From Rhodospirillales bacterium (GTDB lineage Bacteria > Pseudomonadota > Alphaproteobacteria > Rhodospirillales > CAMCUA01): a stretch of 37,844 bases of DNA. Within the stretch, counting starts at the first letter, position 1; every line of letters begins with the position of its first letter. A program made the translations under genes and the position numbers. Positions 1 to 7,093 of the stretch are shown here, piece after piece. The stretch covers positions 1 to 37,844 of the forward strand of contig CANITX010000008.1 of the NCBI GenBank assembly GCA_947470575.1. Direction: 5' to 3'. The notes under the pieces are model-generated. The model was not told the DNA's origin and did not search any database. It worked only from the letters and a program-made list of their open reading frames with translations.

Positions 1-62
1 AATACGATCTCCGCCTCGCGCAGCTTGCCGATAACTTCTTCAGGCCCGTGCTTCTTGCCCAT
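1..62 (-). CDS. IS3-family transposase OrfA, N-terminal fragment
   Basis: Partial gene cut by the window edge. The ATG at 60-62 is preceded by a GGAG ribosome site. The visible residues begin MGKKHGPEEVIGKLREAE, resembling the start of IS3-family OrfA proteins (a basic stretch, then P-E-E-[IV]-I-x-K-L-R-E/Q), which is the first helix of the helix-turn-helix that binds the terminal repeats. OrfA is normally joined to the DDE catalytic OrfB by programmed -1 frameshifting; that part is not in the window. The gene points away from comM. It is not possible to say whether the element is intact. Confidence 0.65.
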   Translation of the reverse strand, partial: MGKKHGPEEVIGKLREAEIV

Positions 63-125
63 GTTCCGTCTCCTTCAGGGTCCAGTCTAAGTTAACTTTT
101 GGACCGCTCTAAAGGGGGCAGATCA
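1..125 (-). mobile_element. IS3-family insertion sequence, terminal part only
   Basis: The outer end of an insertion sequence that continues beyond the left edge. It holds the start of a transposase gene (1-62, minus strand), about 60 bases of untranslated leader, and an outer terminus that I place at 125 because the element strand there begins TGATCTGCCCCC, fitting the 5'-TG...CA-3' ends of IS3-family elements. The comM reading frame runs normally up to codon 'AEAL' and turns into unrelated codons exactly at this point, which supports the boundary. The other end, the target duplication and the second transposase frame lie outside the window. Family assignment rests on only 20 transposase residues plus the TG end, so it is probable, not certain. 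Confidence 0.7.
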
Positions 126-1605
126 CTAACGCCTCGGCGATATGGACCCGGCGCACCGCCTCCGACTGGTCCAGGTCGGCCAGTGTGCGCGCTACCCGCA
201 GCACACGATGATAACCGCGCGCCGACAGCCGCATTCTTTCGGCCGCCTCCAGCAGCAGCTTGCGGCCCGCCTCATCCGGTGTGGCGATGTCTTCTAGCAA
301 TTGCCCATCGGCCTCTGCATTGGTCCGGGCCGTCGCCCCTCTGATGGCGGCGAAACGGGCCGCCTGCCGGTCCCGCGCCTGCGCGACGCGGGCGGCCACC
401 GCGGCGCTGCCTTCCGTCGGCGGCGGCAGCGACAGATCGGCGGGGTTGACCGAAGGCACGTCGACATGCAGGTCGATACGGTCGAACAGCGGGCCGGAAA
501 TTTTGCTTTGGTACTCGGCGGCGCACCGCGGGGCGCGCGAACAGGCCTGGGCGGGATCGTCGAGATAACCGCAGCGGCACGGGTTCATCGCGGCCACCAG
601 TTGCACGCGCGCCGGATAGGAAACATGGGCATTGGCCCGTGCTACCGCGATGCGCCCGCTTTCCAGCGGCTGGCGCAGCGCCTCCAGCGCGCCCCGTTGA
701 AACTCCGGCAATTCGTCTAAGAACAGCACGCCGAGATGCGCCAAGGAAACTTCTCCCGGCCGCGCCCGCAAGCCGCCGCCGACCAGCGCCGGCATCGAGG
801 CCGAATGGTGCGGGTCGCGGAACGGGCGGCGGCGAATCACCGCGCCGTTGGCGAGTTGCCCGGCCAGGCTGTGGATCATGCTGACCTCCAGCGACTCGGC
901 CGGGCTCAGCGGCGGCAGGATGCCCGGCAGGCGCGCCGCCAGCATCGACTTACCCGAACCCGGCGGCCCGACGAAAAGCAAGTTGTGGCCGCCGGCCGCC
1001 GCGATCTCCAAGGCCCTCTTGGCGCTCTCCTGGCCCTTGATATCGGCAAGGTCGAGCCGGCTTTTCGCCTCGTCGGCCAGCTGCGGCAGCGGCCGCCCAA
1101 GCACCTGTGTGCCCCTGAAATGGTTGATCAGGGCGAGCAGCGACGGTGCCGCTACCACGTCGATATCGCCCGCCCAGGCTGCCTCGCCGCCCTGCGCCGC
1201 CGGGCAGATCAGGCCGCGCTCCAGGCTCGACGCGTGGATCGCCGCCGGCAGCACCCCGGCCACCGCCCCGTCGAGACCCAATTCGCCCAAGGCGACATAG
1301 CCGTCCAGAACGTCGCCCGGCAGCGCTCCCATGGTGGCGAGCAGGCCGAGCGCGATGGGCAGGTCGAAGTGGCTGCCTTCCTTGACCATGTCGGCCGGTG
1401 CCAGGTTGACGGTGATGCGCTTCGGCGGCAGCGCTAGTCCCATGGCGGCCAGCGCGCCGCGCACCCGCTCGCGGCTTTCGCCCACTGCCTTGTCGGCCAG
1501 GCCGACGACGGTGAAGGCCGGCATGCCAGAGGTCATCTGCACCTGAACGTCGACGTCCAGCGCCTCGATCCCTTGAAAGGCTACCGTGCGGACGCGTGCG
1601 ACCAT
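109..1605 (-). CDS. comM: ComM/YifB-type AAA+ Mg-chelatase-like ATPase, C-terminus altered by IS insertion
   Basis: 498-residue protein of the ComM/YifB family, hexameric AAA+ helicase-like factors; in naturally competent bacteria ComM promotes branch migration during integration of transforming DNA. The N-terminal S5/Lon-like domain starts VARVRTVAFQGIEA; the Mg-chelatase AAA+ core has Walker A GPPGSGKSM and Walker B LFLDELPEF. A zinc-type group follows (MNPCRCGY, then two more cysteines). I start it at 1605, where family similarity begins and GAGGG lies about 11 bases upstream; a longer frame to 1674 would add 23 atypical residues. The last true codons are those for VRRVHIAEAL; the final five residues (VICPL) and the stop are read from the inserted IS. 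Relatives carry roughly 8-20 more residues (e.g. SYR...), so the protein is slightly truncated and may still fold. Confidence 0.9.
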   Translation of the reverse strand: MVARVRTVAFQGIEALDVDVQVQMTSGMPAFTVVGLADKAVGESRERVRGALAAMGLALPPKRITVNLAPADMVKEGSHFDLPIALGLLATMGALPGDVLDGYVALGELGLDGAVAGVLPAAIHASSLERGLICPAAQGGEAAWAGDIDVVAAPSLLALINHFRGTQVLGRPLPQLADEAKSRLDLADIKGQESAKRALEIAAAGGHNLLFVGPPGSGKSMLAARLPGILPPLSPAESLEVSMIHSLAGQLANGAVIRRRPFRDPHHSASMPALVGGGLRARPGEVSLAHLGVLFLDELPEFQRGALEALRQPLESGRIAVARANAHVSYPARVQLVAAMNPCRCGYLDDPAQACSRAPRCAAEYQSKISGPLFDRIDLHVDVPSVNPADLSLPPPTEGSAAVAARVAQARDRQAARFAAIRGATARTNAEADGQLLEDIATPDEAGRKLLLEAAERMRLSARGYHRVLRVARTLADLDQSEAVRRVHIAEALVICPL

Positions 1606-1680
1606 GTGTTGCAGAACCCTCGTGGCCTTTTGCCGCGAGGATTGTAGGGGGGGGGGTCCAGCGGGGGCAAGCACCAGCCG

Positions 1681-2865
1681 TTACGCCAGCAACGCTCCCA
1701 GCACCCCGTCGAGCCGCACCAGCCCCGCCGCCGTGCAGCGTAGCCCGGCATCGTCCATGACAAGGAACCCACCATCGATCAGGCGCCTAAGCTTGGCCGT
1801 TTCGAAGGCGCTGCCAAGCTCCAGCCCCGTCGCGGCGCGAAACGTCGCCGGGCGCAGTCCCTCGCCCAACCGCAGGCCCATCATTGCCGCCTCGTCGCGG
1901 CGTTCCTCGGCGCTCAGCGTCTCTGCCGTGATGATGCCGTGGCCACGGGCCTCCACCGAAGCCAGCCAGGCCAGCGGTCCCGGCAGCGTGCGGGTTCCTG
2001 TCCACGTCTCGCTCCCGCCGCCGGGCGGCAGCCGGCCGTGGGCGCCAGGACCGATGCCGACATAGGGCCCGGTCCGCCAATAGGTCAGGTTGTGGCGGCA
2101 TTCGGCGCCCGGCCGGGCGTGGTTGGAAATCTCGTAAGCGGGCAGGCCGGCAGCGGCGAGGCGCGCCCGGGTCGCTTCCCACAGGTCGACGGCTTGGTCT
2201 TCCTCGGCGGCGGGCACGCCCTGCTTGTGGAAGGCGGTGCCCTTCTCGATGGTCAGCTGGTAGACCGACAGATGCTCTGGCCCAAAGGCCAGCGCATGGT
2301 CGAGTTCCGACTGCCAAGCGGCCACTGTCTGACCCGGGCGCGCATAGATCAGGTCGAAAGAAAAGCGCGGCACCGCACCTGCCGCTGCAGCGACGGCGGC
2401 TTCCGCCTGTTTCGCATCGTGGGCGCGGCCGAGGAAAGCCAGCGCGTCGTCATCGAAGGCCTGCACGCCGATCGAGATGCGATTGACGCCGGCCGCGGCG
2501 AAGGCGCGGAACCGCGAGGCTTCCACCGACGACGGATTGGCTTCCAGGGTGATCTCGACGTCCCTGGCCACCGGCCAGCGGGATCGGATTCCCTCGATCA
2601 CGGCGGCGACCGTTTCCGGCGCCATCAGCGAAGGCGTGCCGCCGCCGAAGAAGACGCTGGTCACCGTCCGTCCCGCCGTGCGGGCAACATGATGATCGAG
2701 TTCGGCGAGATAGGCTTGCCGCCATCGCCCATGCTCGACGGCACCTTCGGCGACATGGCTGTTGAAATCGCAATAGGGACACTTGGAGACGCAGAACGGC
2801 CAGTGGACGTAGATACCGAAACCCGCGTCCGTGCCGGCCGATATTGCTGCGCCGCGGCCGGTCAG
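1681..2865 (-). CDS. hemW: HemW, radical SAM heme chaperone
   Basis: Coproporphyrinogen III oxidase-like radical SAM protein of the HemW (YggW) branch, now regarded as a heme chaperone for respiratory proteins rather than a CPO. The SAM cluster motif C-x3-C-x2-C is at about residues 25-32 ([14 protein letters not shown]), followed by FFGGGTPSL. The HNxxYW motif linked to heme binding in HemW is present ([22 protein letters not shown] region). There is no ATG, GTG or TTG between the rdgB stop and the SAM motif. The best start is CTG at 2863-2865, which overlaps the rdgB stop as CTGA and follows GGAGGGAA by only a few bases; this gives 394 residues, normal for HemW. The open frame continues upstream to 3237, but that part is antisense-frame noise over rdgB. 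Function is secure; the start is inferred. Confidence 0.9.
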   Translation of the reverse strand: MTGRGAAISAGTDAGFGIYVHWPFCVSKCPYCDFNSHVAEGAVEHGRWRQAYLAELDHHVARTAGRTVTSVFFGGGTPSLMAPETVAAVIEGIRSRWPVARDVEITLEANPSSVEASRFRAFAAAGVNRISIGVQAFDDDALAFLGRAHDAKQAEAAVAAAAGAVPRFSFDLIYARPGQTVAAWQSELDHALAFGPEHLSVYQLTIEKGTAFHKQGVPAAEEDQAVDLWEATRARLAAAGLPAYEISNHARPGAECRHNLTYWRTGPYVGIGPGAHGRLPPGGGSETWTGTRTLPGPLAWLASVEARGHGIITAETLSAEERRDEAAMMGLRLGEGLRPATFRAATGLELGSAFETAKLRRLIDGGFLVMDDAGLRCTAAGLVRLDGVLGALLA

Positions 2866-3494
2866 GTTCCCTCCGGCCGCAAACAGGCGGCAACCAGTTT
2901 GTTGAAAGCGACGGCGCGATGGCTGATGGCGTGCTTGGCGTCCGGGTCCATTTCGCCGAAGGTGATGTCGTAACCCTCGGGGATGAAGATGGGATCGTAG
3001 CCGAAGCCCCGCTCGCCGCGCGGCGGCCAGGTCAGCGTGCCGCGCACCATGCCTTCGAATACCTCCTCGTGGCCGTCGGGCCAGGCCAGCGCCAGCCAGC
3101 AGACGAAGGTGGCGCGCCGGTCCAAGCTGTCGCCCAGCGCCAGTTGCACCCGTTCCATGGCGATGCGGAAATCCTTGCGCGGTCCGGCCCAACGGGCGGA
3201 GTAGATGCCCGGCTGGCCGTCCAGCGCTGCCACGCACAGGCCGGAATCGTCGGCCAGCGCCGGCAGGTTGGCCGCCCGCGCTGCCGCATGGGCCTTGATA
3301 CGGACGTTGTCGAGGAAGGTGGCACCGTCTTCTTCCGGCTCGATCAGGCCGAGATCGCCGGCCGATTGGGTCTCCATGCCGAAAGGCGCCACCAGCACCG
3401 AAATTTCCGCCAGCTTGCCCGGATTGTGGGTGGCGATGACCAGTTTGCCGGGCGGCAGCCGCCGGCGGCTTAGGGGGGTTCGCTTCCTTGCCAT
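2862..3494 (-). CDS. rdgB: RdgB/HAM1 non-canonical purine NTP pyrophosphatase
   Basis: 210-residue nucleotide-sanitizing enzyme that hydrolyses dITP, ITP and XTP to the monophosphate and pyrophosphate, keeping deaminated purines out of DNA and RNA. Recognised by the N-terminal nucleotide motif [10 protein letters not shown] (T-x-N-x-x-K), [10 protein letters not shown] with the catalytic aspartates, the [11 protein letters not shown] loop, and the C-terminal [10 protein letters not shown] motif that contacts the base. Start ATG at 3494 has GGGAGC upstream. It lies 21 bases downstream of rph and its stop overlaps the proposed CTG start of hemW, so rph-rdgB-hemW looks like one transcript. The first 15 residues are a basic extension ([10 protein letters not shown]) beyond the usual family start. 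Confidence 0.95.
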   Translation of the reverse strand: MARKRTPLSRRRLPPGKLVIATHNPGKLAEISVLVAPFGMETQSAGDLGLIEPEEDGATFLDNVRIKAHAAARAANLPALADDSGLCVAALDGQPGIYSARWAGPRKDFRIAMERVQLALGDSLDRRATFVCWLALAWPDGHEEVFEGMVRGTLTWPPRGERGFGYDPIFIPEGYDITFGEMDPDAKHAISHRAVAFNKLVAACLRPEGT

Positions 3495-3515
3495 GGCGGC
3501 TGCTCCCGGTCCGGC

Positions 3516-4244
3516 CTAGGCGATGCCGAGCACCGCGCGTTGCAGGGCGCAGAGCTCATCGACGCCCTTCTGCGCCAGGCTCAAGAGCTCGATGAACTGC
3601 TGGCGCGAAAACGGATGCTCCTCGGCGGTGCCCTGCACCTCGACGATGCCGCCGCGTGCCGTCAGCACGAAATTGGCGTCGCATTCGGCGGTGCTGTCCT
3701 CGGCGTAATCGAGGTCGAGGACGGCGTTGTTCTGATAAAGGCCCGACGACACGGCAGCTACTTGATCGGTGAACGGCAGCGCCTTGAGCAGGCCGACCGA
3801 TATCATCCGCTGACAGGCGCGATGCAAGGCGACGTAGGAGCCGGTGATGGCCGCCGTGCGGGTACCGCCGTCGGCCTGGATGACGTCGCAGTCGACCTTG
3901 ATCTGCACTTCGCCCAGCGCCTTGAGGTCGGTGACGGCGCGTAGACTGCGGCCGATCAACCGCTGGATCTCCTGGGTACGCCCCGATTGCTTGCCGCGCG
4001 CCGCCTCGCGATCGGTGCGCTGCGCCGTGGCGCGCGGTAGCATGCCGTACTCGGCAGTCACCCAGCCTTTGCCCGAATCGCGTAGCCAGAACGGCACCCG
4101 TTCTTCGACGGAGGCGGTGCACAGCACGTGGGTATCGCCGAACTTCGCCAGGCACGAACCCTCGGCATATTTCGCCACGTCGGGTTCGAGTGTAACCGGG
4201 CGCATGGCATCGAAGATGCGTCCGGAAGGTCGGGAAACGGTCAT
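3516..4244 (-). CDS. rph: RNase PH, phosphorolytic 3'-exoribonuclease
   Basis: 242 residues, the usual length. RNase PH trims tRNA precursor 3' ends using inorganic phosphate and releases nucleoside diphosphates; it works as a hexameric ring. Hallmarks: N-terminal RPSGR, the conserved [10 protein letters not shown] segment followed by the R-x4 repeats ([19 protein letters not shown]), the phosphate-binding loop [13 protein letters not shown], and the metal-binding [16 protein letters not shown] region. ATG at 4244 has AGGAGC upstream. It is transcribed divergently from hrcA across 4245-4442, the common alphaproteobacterial arrangement, and is the first gene of the rph-rdgB-hemW-comM run. Confidence 0.97.
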   Translation of the reverse strand: MTVSRPSGRIFDAMRPVTLEPDVAKYAEGSCLAKFGDTHVLCTASVEERVPFWLRDSGKGWVTAEYGMLPRATAQRTDREAARGKQSGRTQEIQRLIGRSLRAVTDLKALGEVQIKVDCDVIQADGGTRTAAITGSYVALHRACQRMISVGLLKALPFTDQVAAVSSGLYQNNAVLDLDYAEDSTAECDANFVLTARGGIVEVQGTAEEHPFSRQQFIELLSLAQKGVDELCALQRAVLGIA

Positions 4245-4350
4245 TGGCGAGCTCCTGGCTAGGCCGGTCTCCAGGCGGAATCCGGCGGGGGCGGCACGCT
4301 AGAGCATTTTCCCGCCATGTTGAACCGTTCTGATGAATTGGGTCGTTGCG

Positions 4351-4379
4351 TTGACGGGGGGTGGGGCGATTACTACATT
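4351..4379 (+). promoter_or_regulatory. Predicted sigma70-type promoter of hrcA-grpE
   Basis: TTGACG at 4351-4356 (5 of 6 to the -35 consensus), a 17-base spacer, then TACATT at 4374-4379 (4 of 6 to the -10). The start of transcription would fall near 4386, leaving a leader of about 57 bases before the hrcA ATG at 4443. I searched 4245-4442 for the CIRCE inverted repeat (TTAGCACTC and GAGTGCTAA) and saw none. Confidence 0.55.
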
Positions 4380-4442
4380 CCCGTCGCCCCCGTCGCCGGT
4401 CTCCTTGTATCCGCGGGCGTCTGCGACGGACGAAGGATGGCC

Positions 4443-5477
4443 ATGATCCACGAGCTGAACGAACGATCGCGGGAAATCTTCCGGCATATCGTCGATGCCT
4501 ATGTCGCGTCGGGCGAGCCGGTCGGTTCGCGCACGCTGGCCCGGCGCATGGATTTGCGCCTGTCGCCGGCCACCATCCGCAACGTCATGGCCGACCTGGA
4601 AGAGGCCGGCCTGCTGTTCGCACCGCATACCTCGGCGGGACGTTTGCCGACCGAAGCCGGGTTGCGTCTGTTCGTCGACGGCCTGCTCGAAGTCGGCAAC
4701 CTCGGCGCCGACGAGCGAAAATCCCTGGAAAGTCGAATCGCCGGCAGTGGCCGCAATGTCGAAGCCCTGCTCCAGGAAGCGACCCTGGCGTTATCGGGGC
4801 TCGCCCATTGCGCCGGCGTCGTGCTGGCGCCGAAGACGGAAAGCCCGCTCAAGCACATCGAATTCGTCAATCTTAGCCCCGGCCGGGTCCTGGTCGTCCT
4901 GGTCACCGAAAACGGTGTCGTCGAAAATCGCATCTTCGAGGCACCTCCCGGCATTCAGCCCTCGACCCTGGTCGAAGCCGGCAACTACCTCGGTGCCCGG
5001 CTGGTCGGGCGCACGCTGCACGAAACGCATGAATCGATTGTCGCCGATTTGGAGCAACAGAAGGCCCAACTCGACGAGCTGACCAAGAAAGTGGTCGAAG
5101 GCGGCTTGGCTACCTGGGCGGGCGAGAAGACCGACGGTGTGTTGATCGTGCGCGGTCAGGCCAATCTGCTGGAAGACATCTCGGCCGTCGCCGATCTGGA
5201 ACGTATCCGCGCCCTGTTTCAGGCCCTGGAGACCAAGGAGACGGTGCTCAAGCTGTTATCGCTGGCCGATACAGCGGAAGGCGTACGCATTTTCATCGGT
5301 GCCGCCAACCAGTTGTTCGACGTCACCGGCTGCTCGATGATCGTGTCGCCCTATCGCGACAGCCATGAAAAGATCGTCGGCGCCATCGGCGTGATCGGCC
5401 CGACCCGCATGAACTATGCCCGCATCATTCCGATGGTGGACTATACGGCCAAATTGATCGGCCGGATGCTCGGCTGA
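4443..5477 (+). CDS. hrcA: HrcA heat-inducible transcription repressor
   Basis: 344-residue repressor that binds CIRCE operators of chaperone genes; its activity is helped by GroEL. The N-terminal winged helix is clear (SREIFRHIVDAYVASGEPVGSRTL, then LSPATIRNVMADLEEAGLL and PHTSAGRLPTEAGLRLFVD, the highly conserved recognition and wing segment), followed by the GAF-like and dimerization domains (GVVLAPKTES; QLFDVTGCSMIVSPY; IGVIGPTRMNYARIIPMVDY). I use the ATG at 4443, six bases after GAAGG; the ATG at 4437 is in frame but touches the ribosome site. The frame extends to 4317 but those residues are atypical. grpE follows after 26 bases. No CIRCE is visible here or at dnaK, so its targets (groESL is usual in this class) probably lie elsewhere. 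Confidence 0.96.
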   Translation: MIHELNERSREIFRHIVDAYVASGEPVGSRTLARRMDLRLSPATIRNVMADLEEAGLLFAPHTSAGRLPTEAGLRLFVDGLLEVGNLGADERKSLESRIAGSGRNVEALLQEATLALSGLAHCAGVVLAPKTESPLKHIEFVNLSPGRVLVVLVTENGVVENRIFEAPPGIQPSTLVEAGNYLGARLVGRTLHETHESIVADLEQQKAQLDELTKKVVEGGLATWAGEKTDGVLIVRGQANLLEDISAVADLERIRALFQALETKETVLKLLSLADTAEGVRIFIGAANQLFDVTGCSMIVSPYRDSHEKIVGAIGVIGPTRMNYARIIPMVDYTAKLIGRMLG

Positions 5478-5503
5478 CCGGTAAGACGAAGAAGGACGAT
5501 TCG

Positions 5504-6193
5504 ATGACTCCAAACGAAACCCCGCACCATCAGGACGATCCCGTGACGGCTATTGCGGACGAAGGCGAAGGCGCGGTGCCGACCGATGCGGCGGCCAACG
5601 AAAATGCCGCTGCTTCGGCCGATCCCGAGGTGCTGGCCGCCGAACTCGCCGATGCCCAGGACAAGCTGCTGCGCGCGCTCGCCGAAGTCGAAAACGTCCG
5701 CCGCCGGGCGCAGCGCGACAAGGAAGACGCCACGCGCTACGCCATCGCCGGCTTTGCCCGCGATATGGTCGGCGTCTCCGATGACTTGCGCCGGGCCCTC
5801 GAAGCCATCGCGCCGGAGGCCCGCGCCGCCAGCGAAGCGGTGAACAATCTGGCCGTCGGCGTCGAGATGACCGAACGTACCTTGCTTTCCGCCTTGGAAC
5901 GCAATGGGGTGAAACCGATGGAGGTGATCGGCCAATTGTTCGATGCCAATCGCCACGAAGCGCTTTACGAGGTGCCCGATCCCAATCAACCCGCGGGGAC
6001 CATCGTGCAGGTGGTGGAACGCGGTTACATGCTGCGCGACCGCCTGCTCCGCCCGGCTAAGGTCGGCATCGCCAAAGGCGGCCCTCGGGCCGAGCCGCAG
6101 CAGGCGTCCGGAGCCGAGGCCCCCAGTCATCGCGCTTCTTCGGCCTATGAAAAGCGCGGGGACGCCGGCGGTTCATTTAACGAGGAACTTTAG
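5504..6193 (+). CDS. grpE: GrpE nucleotide exchange factor
   Basis: 229-residue co-chaperone that releases ADP from DnaK. The N-terminal 40 residues are acidic and low-complexity, followed by the long coiled coil (about residues 45-90; DKLLRALAEVENVRRRAQRDKEDATRYA split over heptads) and the four-helix/beta domain containing NGVKPMEVIGQLFDANRHEAL and the GTIVQVVERGYMLRDRLLRPAKVGI signature. GAAGGA precedes the ATG at 5504. It is co-transcribed with hrcA. The C-terminal 35 residues after the signature (PRAEPQQ...) are a variable tail. Confidence 0.96.
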   Translation: MTPNETPHHQDDPVTAIADEGEGAVPTDAAANENAAASADPEVLAAELADAQDKLLRALAEVENVRRRAQRDKEDATRYAIAGFARDMVGVSDDLRRALEAIAPEARAASEAVNNLAVGVEMTERTLLSALERNGVKPMEVIGQLFDANRHEALYEVPDPNQPAGTIVQVVERGYMLRDRLLRPAKVGIAKGGPRAEPQQASGAEAPSHRASSAYEKRGDAGGSFNEEL

Positions 6194-6200
6194 GCGTCGC

Positions 6201-6240
6201 GGGAACGCACCCCCCCCTGGCTGCCGTCGCGTGCGTTCCC
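6201..6240. terminator. Stem-loop between convergent grpE and ompW
   Basis: Perfect 10-base inverted repeat GGGAACGCAC (6201-6210) and GTGCGTTCCC (6231-6240) with a 20-base loop, placed 7 bases after the grpE stop and 17 bases beyond the ompW stop. There is no T-run on either side, so if it stops transcription it does so without a classical U-tract, or it serves as a 3' stabilizer for both messages. Confidence 0.5.
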
Positions 6241-6257
6241 TGACCGAGGCCTTCCGG

Positions 6258-6920
6258 CTAGAATTTGTACCCGACGCCGATGCCGAAGAGCCAGGGGTCA
6301 AGGTCGACCTGACCGGTGATGGCGCCACCGTTCAAACTTGCATCGGCCTCGATGAACACCTTCTTGATATCTAGATTGAGCGACCACTTGTCGTCGATCT
6401 GATAGTCCATGCCGACCTGCGCGGCAAAGCCGACGGAAAAATCATCGAACGACAGGCTTCTCACCGTGCCGCCGGCGGCGTCGGCAGCGTAGAAAAGCGT
6501 AACGTTCAGGCCGGCGCCGACGTAGGGACTGAAACGCGATTTCGGGAAGGGGTGGTATTGTAGGGTCACGGTGGGCGGCAACAGCCAGACGTCGCCGACA
6601 TCCACTTTGCCGAGCGTGGTGCGATTGGCGGAAATACTATGGGGGGTGGTGGCCAAGATGAGTTCGGCGGCGATGTAATCCGTGAAGAAATAAGAAAAGT
6701 CCAGTTCCGGGACGAGCGTATTGCTGGCATCCAGTTCGCCGCCGATGACGCTGACGCGGGAATCGTTTTCGTCGGGCACGACGCCGACGGCCCGAAGGCG
6801 TACCAGAAGATCGCCCGCTTTCTTGCCTTGTAGGCCTGCATCTTGTGCGTAAGCCTGTTCGGAATGAGTTGCCAGCACCATGACCAGCATGGCGGCGACA
6901 ATGGCGATCTTTCTGTTCAT
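6258..6920 (-). CDS. ompW: OmpW-family outer membrane protein
   Basis: 220-residue precursor of the small eight-stranded OmpW barrel, a porin-like protein thought to pass small hydrophobic compounds. A signal peptide is plain: basic MNRK, hydrophobic core, and AYA|QD cleavage after about residue 25. Family features include the GDLLVRLRAVGVVPDE strand, LDFSYFFTDYIAAEL, LPPTVTLQYHPFPKSRFSPYVGAGLN, the DLDPWLFGIGVGYKF end, and a C-terminal phenylalanine as expected for BAM-dependent insertion. The ATG at 6920 follows GGAGAGGGCAAGG; the frame opens earlier (6998) but without a signal peptide. A putative FNR-type site and -10 element lie upstream (6984-7025), suggesting oxygen-dependent control. 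It is monocistronic, converging on grpE. Confidence 0.92.
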   Translation of the reverse strand: MNRKIAIVAAMLVMVLATHSEQAYAQDAGLQGKKAGDLLVRLRAVGVVPDENDSRVSVIGGELDASNTLVPELDFSYFFTDYIAAELILATTPHSISANRTTLGKVDVGDVWLLPPTVTLQYHPFPKSRFSPYVGAGLNVTLFYAADAAGGTVRSLSFDDFSVGFAAQVGMDYQIDDKWSLNLDIKKVFIEADASLNGGAITGQVDLDPWLFGIGVGYKF

Positions 6921-6983
6921 CCTTGCCCTCTCCAATCTCTTTGGTGCCGTGTGACGACGGCATGGTCTCGCGCAATAGAAATT

Positions 6984-7025
6984 TATGTATCCGCCCAAGG
7001 CAGAGGATGAATTGATCTAAGTCAT
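6984..7025 (-). promoter_or_regulatory. Putative FNR/CRP-family box and -10 element of ompW
   Basis: Reading the minus strand, ATGAC-TTAG-ATCAA occupies 7025-7012 and TACATA occupies 6989-6984. The box matches TTGAY-N4-RTCAA at 9 of 10 positions. With transcription starting about 7 bases after the -10 (near 6977), the centre of the box (7018.5) falls at -41.5, the standard position for class II FNR activation. No good -35 element is present, as expected for an activated promoter. Spacing and match were worked out by eye. Confidence 0.5.
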
Positions 7026-7093
7026 GCTAAAGGTCGCAGCTCGGCACAATTGCGAGCCGATACGGCTGCCAGACGCCTTAGCGCTTTCGCTCG

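Noticed and set aside
736-1437. A 233-residue plus-strand frame over comM
   Set aside because: Arg/Gln-rich shadow of comM without any known domain.
2866-3237. Longer hemW start inside rdgB
   Set aside because: The added residues (Arg/Gly-rich) are the alternate frame of rdgB and not found in HemW; no ribosome site.
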